The translations under genes were made by a program, and so were the position numbers. From Tolypocladium sp. Sup5 PDA-1 (Eukaryota; Ascomycota; Sordariomycetes; Hypocreales; Ophiocordycipitaceae): a DNA stretch of 64,000 bases. The DNA lies in the NCBI GenBank assembly GCA_000750105.3, contig JPHH03000007.1:1-64000 (forward strand). The letters run 5' to 3'. The notes under the pieces are model-generated. The model saw only the letters and a list, made by a program, of their open reading frames with translations, was not told the origin of the DNA and ran no database searches. Every line of letters begins with the position of its first letter. Within the stretch, counting starts at the first letter, position 1. Positions 55,750 through 64,000 of the stretch are shown here, piece after piece.

Positions 55750-56278
55750 GCCGGCAGCGAAACAAATGCCCTTTGCGCACGTTTGGTGTGTATTTGACGG
55801 CTTGCCATGCTGATGATTCTACGGCACTTGCATTTCCCAGCAGCACATGCATAAGATGGTGTTCAGGACGGTCTGATTGGAACTTGGTGTATGGAGGAGT
55901 TGGCTCAAGAAGCTTGCTCATCCCACTCTCATTTGCTTGATTGTACGAATACTCTAGCTTAATATCCACAACAAGGTCACATTTGACGAACTCGAAATCA
56001 TATCGCAAATCGCAGTGCCTAAATGTCATGACCAGTGAATTGAACATCGAATTGTGATACCAGGAGCCTCTTGCTGCATTCTATTAATGGTCGAGGTGGT
56101 CACATGATCTGGCGTTAGGAGTGGCGCTGTTGCCTGTCCACGACGCGTCCCACCGCGCTTTCTAATCAACACCATCACAAATCTCGCCTGCCCACTCCGA
56201 TCGCTGTTCGCCATCATTACACTGCGTAATTTTGTCTGAATCCGATTGTCGGTCTTTTCATTGCGAATTCGAGCCAAC
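55750..56278. other. intergenic, HSP30 3' UTR and RAD51 promoter
   Basis: A 529-bp tandem spacer, AT-richer in its middle. It contains the ACGCGT box listed separately. No gene seen. Confidence 0.65.
56143..56148 (+). promoter_or_regulatory. MluI cell-cycle box-like ACGCGT before RAD51
   Basis: ACGCGT, 131 bp upstream of the RAD51 start. In budding yeast this word (MCB, bound by MBF) drives G1/S expression of DNA replication and repair genes including RAD51. A six-base palindrome can occur by chance, so this is only suggestive. Confidence 0.35.
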
Positions 56279-57433
56279 ATGAGTGAGGAATACGACGAGG
56301 CCCAGATGGGCGAAGAAGGCGGCCACGCCACCCCAGGAGCCCCAACGCCTCTCTCGGCGCTGGAGGTAGGGCTGCACCGCCAGACTCGTTGTGAATTCCG
56401 CTGATGGCTGTTCCGTGCAGGGAATTGCGGGCTTGACGAAGCGCGACATTCAGCTTGTCGTCGATGGAGGGTTCAACACAGTAGAGTCGGTCGCTTACAC
56501 TCCGCGGAGGATGCTGGAGCAGATCAAGGGTATCTCGGAGGTGAAGGCGGGAAAGATATTGGGCGAAGGTACGCTTCCGAACGGCGATGCGTTTTGGGAC
56601 TGGCGTTGACTCATTCCGCAGCGTCGAAACTTGTCCCGATGGGCTTCACAACGGCGACCGAGATGCATCAAAGGCGAAGCGAACTAATCTCCATCACAAC
56701 CGGATCTAAGAACCTGGATACACTACTCGCAGGCGGCGTCGAAACCGGCTCTGTCACCGAGTTATTCGGCGAGTTCAGAACGGGAAAGAGTCAGATTTGT
56801 CACACGCTGGCTGTGACATGTCAATTGCCGTTTGACATGGGTGGCGGCGAAGGGAAGTGCTTATACATCGACACCGAGGGCACGTTTCGTCCCGTCAGAC
56901 TTCTGGCCGTGGCCAACCGATTTGGACTGTCTGGAGAAGAGGTCCTGGACAACGTGGCCTACGCTCGCGCCTACAACTCTGACCATCAGCTTCAACTTCT
57001 CAACCAGGCGGCAGCCATGATGTGCGAAACACGATTTTCCCTGCTCATCGTTGACAGCGCCATGGCGCTGTACCGGACAGATTTCTGCGGCCGTGGCGAG
57101 CTTTCAAACAGACAGACGCACCTGGCAAAATTCATGAGGACCCTGCAGCGACTGGCAGATGAGTTTGGCATCGCCGTGGTCATTACGAACCAGGTCGTCG
57201 CTCAGGTCGACGGTGGGCCAAGCGCCATGTTCAACCCCGATCCGAAGAAACCCATTGGCGGTAACATTATGGCTCACGCCAGCACCACGAGGATCAGCTT
57301 GAAGAAAGGCCGTGGCGAGACGCGAATTGCCAAGATTTACGACAGCCCGTGCTTGCCAGAGAGCGACACCCTGTTTGCGATCAATGAGGACGGCATCGGT
57401 GACCCGTCTCCAAAGGATATGGAGAAGGACTAG
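56279..57433 (+). CDS. RAD51: RAD51, eukaryotic recombinase
   Basis: Three exons, 56279-56365, 56421-56568 and 56622-57433 (introns 55 and 53 nt), encode 348 residues. After an acidic N-terminus comes the helix-hairpin-helix lobe (GIAGLTKRDIQLVVDGGF, GISEVKAGKILGEA). The RecA core follows with Walker A GEFRTGKS (128-135), Walker B LLIVD (219-223), the L1 loop near ALYRTDFCGRGELSNRQ, and the L2-flanking text ITNQVVAQVDGG. Rad51 forms filaments on single-stranded DNA and exchanges strands in recombinational repair in the nucleus. Walker A ends in Ser rather than Thr, a conservative change I keep as seen. The second acceptor (56621) and both donors keep the conserved text unbroken, so the model is secure. 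Confidence 0.96.
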
Positions 57434-57920
57434 GTGCTGCGGCAGAGAGGTGTGGCTATTATCGGATGAAGGGTGTTGATTTGCCTATGATGTGATTATG
57501 CATGGATTCTGGCGTTACGTGTACATGAGTCGATGTTTGCTGTGTTTGAATGTAGAGATATAGCTGCAGGTCGAGGGTAGCGCAAGAGTTTGGGGCAGCC
57601 ATATCTGAGGAGCACGAATATGTGCTGTAATTGTTCCAGAGCCGTGGCTAGAATTATGCATTAGTTGTCATTTGCTCCTCTCTTGAAAGGTTGTCCGTGC
57701 TGATCTTGGCTGCTGCAACTTGTGACACTGCGAGGCTGAGCTGATTACCATGTCGGGCTAGCGCGGGCGCGACCTCCAGTTTCTGAATCGATGAATTTCT
57801 ACCCTGCAAACGCGCGACCGCAGACAGACACCACCATCAGGACACTCTACGCGCCGACGACATCGCCAACCACGTCTTCCCTCCACGCACGTCGGGCACG
57901 AATCGCTTTATGGAGGCGAG
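57434..57920. other. intergenic, RAD51 3' UTR and NUP120 promoter
   Basis: About 490 bp. An out-of-frame ATG at 57910, just before the NUP120 start codon, could make a short upstream reading frame. Otherwise no feature recognised. Confidence 0.6.
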
Positions 57921-60900
57921 ATGGACTCGGGCGAGACTCAGTATCTCTTCAAAGAGACGCGCTTGAACCTCGAGCCTCCTGCCCCGGCGTCGGTCGTCAC
58001 CATCCGAGTCCCCTCGAAAGCAGCCAGCGGCAGAGGCCAGCGGAGGCTTGCGCACGATTCATCCGCCGAAGATGAGACCACATTCCGACTCAAGAACCTC
58101 GCCGTCGCGTCGTCGGTCTATCACCGGAAATGGCACGACACGCCGCGCAGCTTCCTGTGGCGGGTGTTGGACGACGGCACGCTGCTGAGCATCCGGGCGG
58201 TCGACATCTGTAAAAAAGACAAGGCGCCCGATGCGCCGCTGGTGCTGAACTTCAACTTTGCGGTGCCCATCCAGCAGGGGTGCGTGGCGTTTGCGGATCC
58301 AGAGGAGCACGATGCTCTGTGCGTCTTTGTGCTAGACCAGGCGTCGCAACTCTACACCTTTACGCTTCGACCGGATCTGTTCAGGAAGAGGACGGCTATT
58401 GATGCCGGTCTATCGGAATTGGGCAAGGTCCAGTCACCAGCGGGCTTGGGGTTCAAGAGCCCCCACCGATTGATAGCCGTGACGGCCAATACGCTCCTCG
58501 CGACGGTCAATGACGGCGGCATGATTCGCTTTGACAAGACCAAGTCTGACGACTGTAGGTTATCCCGTGACTTCTGCGCAGTGTCCACCGCTGACTAGAT
58601 ATAGCTTCGGGCGGAGTATGGAAGGAATCCTTCTTCAACGTACAGGGCTGGGCCCAGAACCTCCGAAGCCTGCTGCCGTTCCAGGGCAAGCACACAATCA
58701 AGCATGGCAAGGTCAACATGGAATACAGCGCCGCGACATCCGTCCAAGTCACATCATTCGGTCTCGAACAAGGCTTGTTCGCCATCACCGTTTGTCTCGA
58801 CCACCGCATGCGCATCTGGAACGCCAACGACGGGCAAATTCTCTACACGGGCGACCTCTTGAACGTTGAAAGGACGCCGCAAGAGGTGGGCAAGTGGTCG
58901 ATCGATCCGTCACAGTCGAACCTGATTCAGATGGTTGGAAGAAATCGAGGCCAGAGAATTTGCGCGACGTACTCGCCTATCGGACCAGGAGAGTTCAAAT
59001 TCTGGAAGATTATTGCCAAGGATCCCCATACAGTTATCGTCGAAGACCTGTTCCCGAAGAACACCTTGCTGCCGCCAACTCCTTCATCATCAGATATATG
59101 GACGCTGGCCGACTTTATCCTGGCATCGCCTGCAGAAGGCACCATCAACATCTGGACGCTGTGGAAGAACAACATGACGTACAGGGTGCAGCGCTTGGAA
59201 CTTGACAGGAAAAATATGGCGCAGACGTGGGAGGACAGCTGGGATGGAGTCTTCTCCGACACGGGCATTCCCGCAGCCCAGACGTCGGGTTCCTGCGACT
59301 CCACTGATGTTACCGAAAAATGGCTTCAGGCCATCCTTCAACCCGGGAGGTTTACCAAGGCAACATTGGAGACTGCCCTGTCGATATACGAGCGCGGACT
59401 GGGAACGCCCAAGGACAACAGCAAAGGACGAGGCCTTGCCGAGTCTATATGCTCCGTACTAGGCGCCACGGCATCTCTAGACCGAGGCCCGTCTGGAACC
59501 ATGGATTATGAACAATTCCGGGCCTCGAGCGAAACCCAATGGCGGAGGTTCTACCGACTCCTGATTGAACTTGACAGGCAGCGGGGAGAAGCCATCGGAC
59601 TTGCCCTCGACCCAAAGTCAGACATGACATGGGTCGTTTGTACTGACCTGCTCTCTGCAATCACCGACTGCAGCAATCTGGAGCGACTATATCACAACCA
59701 GCCCGCAGCAGACGAGGAAGGAGAACAACAACAAGCTGCACTGGTCAGCTCGGCGCTATCTTTCGTTGATGGCTTCTCCGACAACTATGTGCAGCTGTGC
59801 AATGCTGTCCTACGGCAAGAGATATTCGAGGAGTCGTCAAAGACAGACCTGGAACGGATACAATACTTCTCGGACAAGGCAGGCTTCTGGCGGGGAATCA
59901 CCGATGACGACTGCGCTCAGGTCGTCGATGCCCTCGGCGCAAACTTTGGAGTCGTAACAGATGAGCTGTACAGAGCTGTGCTGGACCTGATTGCCGCGCC
60001 GCCAGAGGCAAAGCGTCGACACCTCCGACATCCCTTGACCGAGTTTGGAAAGAAGCTCATTATGAAGGGAGTCCAAGACAGCATTGAGCTGCAATGGAAA
60101 GTTTGCTTTTCTCAGCTCATCCTCCTGGTGCACATGGAGTTTGAGTTTGACAACGAGGAGGAAGCCCTCCATCGTCGAGTCGACATTGGAACGGTGTTCC
60201 GAGAGCTCATCAGCGCACTGAAGAGGCTAGAGCTGCTGAAGTGGCTTGCGCGAACGGAGTTGTCAGTCCCTCTGTTCAGGGCCGAAAAAGGGTCGCCACA
60301 AGTGCTCTCGAAGAAGGGAGGCGAGGAGTCGCAAGTGGTTACCGCTTTGGAAGCCAATGTTGGACATCTCCTCGGGTTCGGCAACGTCAAAAACGAGCCA
60401 TTCTCCCTCAGCATCACCGAGCTCGTCGCCAATCTCTGTGCGCCAGACAGCGACATTGAGGTGTCGCCAACGCTGATCCAGTGCTCGCTGGTCAAACGAG
60501 AGAGGGCAGATCTGGCACTGGATCTCGCGCCATTCTGCGACCAAAACCCGTTCTCAGTCTACGTTCAGGGGCGAGTGCTATTAGCACTGAAGGACTTTGA
60601 ATCTGCGGCCATCAACTTTAGGAAAGCAGCAATCGGAATGGGTAAGAATGTCAGAAACAATATCGATTCAAGCAAGGCTGACCCGCAACAGGCACCGAGA
60701 ATGTCCAGTCCGATCGACACAGTTGTGGCTTGCTCGATGACACCGAGTGGAATCTCCTCAACCGCGGACAGGCCAAGTACTATTCTCACATTGTCGCGCT
60801 GTACGAGGAACACAGGGCATACTCGTACGTTCTGGACTTTTCTCGGTTAGCCGTTCAGTTCTTGAGCTTTGCCAAGGGCAACGAGTCGACCAAAGCCGAC

Positions 60901-61524
60901 ATGCTGAGCCGGTTGTTCAATGCGGCACTGGCCACCTCGCAGTTTGAGCTGGCTCACACGAGCTTATTGTCCATCAAGGACGAGGCATTGAGGCAATCCA
61001 GCCTGCGAAAGCTTGTTGATAAGATGTGCGAGACATACCACAACATCGAACTCGTGTCTCTGCCGTTCCCCGGCATGCAGCAGGAGGTAGACACCCTCCT
61101 GGCTCAAAGATGCAGACACGCGATGGATGTTGTGGATGGTTTCCCATACCACCAAGTGCTTTATTCCTGGCGGATCAAGCGCAACAATTACCGAGGCGCG
61201 GCGTCGGTACTCATGGACCGCATTCAGAAGCTGAGGAGCGCAGGAGAGGGAGACAAAATCACAGGAGAGGACATACTCGACACACCGGTGACGCGGCAAT
61301 ACCTGCTGCTTATCAATGCGCTGAGCTGCGTGGACCCCAAGCAGGCGTGGATCTTTGACGAGGGTGTACCGGGGGTTCATCAGAACGGGGACGCGGCGGA
61401 TAAGCGGAGAGTGGTATCGCTTGCGGATATCAGGAAGCAGTACCAGGATGAGCTGGACCGGGTTGCCGCAATCCAGAACAACCAGTTTGGGTTTGAGGCG
61501 GACGACATCATGGAACTTGTATGA
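57921..61524 (+). CDS. NUP120: NUP120, nuclear pore outer-ring nucleoporin (Nup160 homologue)
   Basis: Three exons, 57921-58554, 58605-60641 and 60692-61524 (two 50-nt introns), encode 1167 residues. The N-terminal part (about 1-470) is a beta-propeller, with strand-rich words such as FLWRVLDDGTLLSIRAVD, ITVCLDHRMRIWN and TINIWTLWKN. The rest is an alpha-solenoid with long helices, including NLLNRGQAKYYSHIVALYEE and the C-terminal LADIRKQYQDELDRV. This is the Nup120/Nup160 design; the protein is part of the Y-shaped Nup84 complex of the pore scaffold. For intron 1 an alternative CTAG acceptor 6 nt upstream also keeps the frame, but it lies almost on the CTGAC branch point, so the later ATATAG is preferred. 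The 3' end converges with VPS26, 256 bp away. Confidence 0.9.
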
Positions 61525-61780
61525 GACGGGCGAGGCAATGTAGAGGACTACTGGAACCCCCCTTGAGCAAAAGACAAAGGGTAGCGGACTTGATACCTTG
61601 GGAGTTTGATACAGGATCATCACGAGAGATAATCATTTTTGTGTCTTGAGGTGTCTACGCTGGCGCGAATTAACCGATATGTTGCCCCATCTTTAAACCC
61701 GAGAACGCCGAACCCTATGCTAGAAAACATTGACACAACTTTGAACAAGGCCAAGGGTTACGCCACGAAAAGTACAGTCC

Positions 61781-62803
61781 TCATGCCTGGGCCGCGGCAA
61801 GCCTGCTCTCGCTGGGAGGGGGAACGGTTTGGATGCCCGGCTCGGCGGGAGCCGGCAGCGCCTCCGGGGCCTGGCGGTAGAGGATGATTTCTGATTGTTT
61901 AAAGTACCGTCGGGCATCTGGGTGTGCCGTTAGTACACGGTTCATGTGTGTGTGGGAAGCCAAGCACGAACCTTCATCGATGAGAACCAAGCTGAGATAG
62001 TATCTTGTGGAAAACTTCTTGTTGACGTCGCGGAACGTGGGCGTCAGGTCGAAGCCTCCGAGGAACAGGCGGATGGGAATCGTCTCGCCGCGCGAAGGCG
62101 AGCCGTCCATGATCTCAAAGCGCACCAGCGTCTCGCTCTCGTTGTACTGGTTCGGCGCTGCGCCGGTCGTCTCCCGGCGGATAATGGACAGCTCCATGTG
62201 CTTGATCTTGAGGCGGACAAGCAGGAAGTAGATGCGGCCGACGATGACGTCCTTGAGGTGGTACTTGCTCTTGCTGTACTCGAACTCGATGTGAAGGCAG
62301 TCCTCGATACCGACGTCCATCTTGATGCTGCTGTTCATCTCGGGGGGGATGCGGTAGCTGTAGACCCAGATGTCCTTTTCGCGGATGACGTCGGCCATAC
62401 GGCGCGAGACGGTGACGCGGACAAAGTAGCGCAGCTTGACGTTGATGCCGTTGTACGACTCGTACTGCTTCTCGACATTCTTGAAGTTGAAGTCGAAGGT
62501 CTGCGGGTGCTGCAGCTCGCCGGGGGCGGCGAGCTCCTGGTTGAGGGACAGGAACTCGTAGTGGTTGCCGCGGTCGAAGAACATCTCGATGGTACCGATG
62601 AACTGCACCTTGATGCCCGTGTGCTCGAGGCGCTTGCCGTCCTTGGGCCGCACGGTGACGGCGCCCTTGACCGACTCGCCGTCCATGTAGAGCGGCGCCT
62701 TTTCGCGGCGGTTCTTGTCGAGCTTGACGTCGACCATGGAGCGGTCGTCGGCGTCCTCGAGGACGATGTCGATGTCGACGGGGGTGGAGAAGAAGTACGA
62801 CAT
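61781..62803 (-). CDS. VPS26: VPS26, retromer subunit
   Basis: Two exons, 62803-61972 and 61917-61781 (54-nt intron with a GTACTAAC branch), encode 322 residues. The start MSYFFSTPVDIDIVLEDAD and the words FDFNFKNVEKQYESYNGINV, FEYSKSKYHLKDVIVGRIYF and LFLGGFDLTP are those of Vps26, a two-lobed arrestin-like protein. Retromer (Vps26-Vps29-Vps35) returns sorting receptors from endosomes to the Golgi. The intron is in frame without a stop, so an unspliced transcript would also be translatable; removing it gives VLIDEDARRYFKQSEIILYRQ, which is the conserved text. The tail is Pro/Glu/Ala-rich and variable. The identity is secure. Confidence 0.95.
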   Translation of the reverse strand: MSYFFSTPVDIDIVLEDADDRSMVDVKLDKNRREKAPLYMDGESVKGAVTVRPKDGKRLEHTGIKVQFIGTIEMFFDRGNHYEFLSLNQELAAPGELQHPQTFDFNFKNVEKQYESYNGINVKLRYFVRVTVSRRMADVIREKDIWVYSYRIPPEMNSSIKMDVGIEDCLHIEFEYSKSKYHLKDVIVGRIYFLLVRLKIKHMELSIIRRETTGAAPNQYNESETLVRFEIMDGSPSRGETIPIRLFLGGFDLTPTFRDVNKKFSTRYYLSLVLIDEGSCLASHTHMNRVLTAHPDARRYFKQSEIILYRQAPEALPAPAEPGIQTVPPPSESRLAAAQA

Positions 62804-63482
62804 GATGGGCCGTGGGTTCCCCGTGCGTCGTCGATAAGATGGATGGAGGTGTCGTCGCGCGCGTCCCGGCCTTGCAGCGCCGCTATCGTGGGTGAATGGA
62901 GGTCGGAGTGTCGCGCGCGAGGAGGGTGGTGGTGGTGATGGCGCTGACGTATCGCTGGGCCTCGGGGGAACAGCCCGGTGTCCGCTAGGCGTGCCTGTCG
63001 CAGGCGCAGCTCTCGGTGGGGAGCTGCAGCTGGCTGGTTCAACGGTTTTGATATACGGGACAATAGGACAAGGGCTTTTGCGCTCGACTGCAATTCAACT
63101 ACAATTTCTCTTGCTGGACAAGCAATTCCACATCTACGGTATGGAGTTTCAATGTCTTTGTCTTGCCAAGTTGGCAATCAATCAACCATCGCTCTCCTGA
63201 AGATGTTAGTCGGCCAAGTCGGCCAAGTCGGCGTGAAGAATGGGTGGAGTCGGGGACGTGACAACAGAGCTTCCGAGTCACGTGCCAGGTCACACCCCGC
63301 CGCGCCATCCACTTTTTCATGCTCTGCAGCGCGGCTCAACTTCGGCCATGACAACTTTTGCCCTCACGTGCAGCCAGCCCTAGAACTTTTCCTGCCCACA
63401 CGATTTCGCCAACAAATTCGTCGTGACCGCCGCCGACAACGACAACCTCACCTCCCGACATCTCCAGCACAACACCGGCAGG
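62804..63482. other. divergent promoter of VPS26 and RPL9
   Basis: A 679-bp spacer. Two direct copies of GTCGGCCAAGTCGGCCAAGTCGG-type text (GTCGGCCAA units) lie at about 63209-63231. The RPL9 side is CA/CT-rich, as in other fungal ribosomal protein leaders. No gene seen. Confidence 0.6.
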
Positions 63483-64000
63483 ATGAAGTACATTCATTCT
63501 CAGGAGCTCCTTGACATCCCCGAGGGTGGTACGTGAACATCCTCCCCGTCAATACGCGCCCGCTCGAAAAATGTGTTCCGCCGACCGCAGCTACGCCCGC
63601 CATCGAGCACGAGTCTTTTGGTGGACCGATTGGAACGAACACTTTTTCGAGACGGCATACATGGTGCGCAATTGAGAATGAGAGTGCTGACTGGCTTGTG
63701 CGTGTAGTCAAGGTCAACATCAAGACGCGAGTCGTCACCGTCGAGGGTCCCCGAGGTACGAACCATCCAGAGCCGATTGCGATCTGGCGATGAACGTCTC
63801 TAACGGAGGGAATGCAGGCAAGCTGGTCAAGGATCTGAGCCACCTGGCTGTCAACTTCGGCCACCCCAAGAAGAACACCATCTCCATCGAGATCCACCAC
63901 GGCGCTCGCAAGGATGTCGCTACCCTCCGAACCGTTCGCTCGCTCATCAACAACCTGATCATCGGTGTCACGAAAGGCTTCAAGTACAAGATGCGCTACG
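63483..64000 (+). CDS. RPL9: RPL9, 60S ribosomal protein L9 (uL6), 5' part
   Basis: Three exons are visible: 63483-63528, 63708-63755 and 63818 to the window edge at 64000. Introns are 179 and 62 nt. The text MKYIHSQELLDIPEGV, KVNIKTRVVTVEGPRG, KLVKDLSHLAVNFGHP and GARKDVATLRTVRSLINNLI is eukaryotic uL6/L9. This protein sits near the sarcin-ricin loop of the large subunit. The first two exons are tiny (46 and 48 nt), an exon pattern common for ribosomal protein genes, which often keep introns near the start codon. The gene continues beyond the window, so the C-terminal half is missing only because the sequence ends. Confidence 0.95.

Noticed and set aside
58599..58604. Alternative acceptor CTAG adding two residues in NUP120
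   Set aside because: It keeps the frame but lies only two bases after the CTGAC branch point, too close for splicing.
1..64000. CRISPR arrays, insertion sequences, rRNA and biosynthetic gene cluster
   Set aside because: No regularly spaced repeats, transposase frames, rRNA text, or polyketide/peptide synthetase domains were seen; the window is ordinary fungal chromosomal DNA.

Overview
The window is nuclear DNA of a filamentous ascomycete (Pezizomycotina), most likely a Sordariomycete of the Hypocreales type. The evidence is that nearly every gene encodes a conserved fungal housekeeping protein. Genes are interrupted by short GT-AG introns (mostly 50-90 nt) with CTAAC/CTGAC branch points. 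Coding DNA is GC-rich, and the spacers are long and carry short repeated palindromic words. No prokaryotic operons, CRISPR arrays, rRNA, tRNA or intact transposons were seen. The genus is not determined.

Left part (1-21.8 kb): an MDR-type dehydrogenase/reductase; an 86-residue orphan; an F-box-like protein; a membrane-anchored monothiol glutaredoxin; a small secreted protein; the BiP nucleotide exchange factor SIL1; a MYND/SET protein; a Mis18/Yippee-type zinc protein with a long coiled coil; the RNA exonuclease REX1/RNH70; and a large TRP-like membrane protein.

Middle part (21.8-45.6 kb): a MutL homologue of the MLH2/human-PMS1 type, rebuilt here across an intron that hides an in-frame stop; lumazine synthase RIB4; a 909-residue low-complexity fungal protein; a gene-free stretch of 4.7 kb; a five-exon cation diffusion facilitator with a Mn/Fe-type motif; the phosphatidylinositol 4-kinase STT4; and, divergent from it, proteasome subunit beta-6 (PRE7).

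Right part (45.6-64 kb): a gene-free stretch of about 6 kb, probably partly the leader of the next gene; a YTH-domain (m6A reader type) protein that also has an RRM; an HSP30-type small heat shock protein with a strong heat-shock promoter; RAD51; NUP120; the retromer subunit VPS26; and the 5' part of RPL9, cut by the window end.

The genes are not a cluster with one shared task. Several neighbours share divergent spacers (Mis18-like/REX1, MLH2/RIB4, STT4/PRE7, VPS26/RPL9) and others converge tightly (SET/Mis18-like, 63 bp between stops). No clearly new system was found. The best leads are the HSP30 promoter (Rpn4-type word, six-unit heat shock element and TATA box), the insertion-rich YTH reader with a possible extra first exon, the Mis18-like coiled-coil protein, the minimal stop-hiding MLH2 intron, and a repeated intergenic 10-mer. 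All exon borders were read by eye from splice signals and reading frame; no transcript or database data were available.
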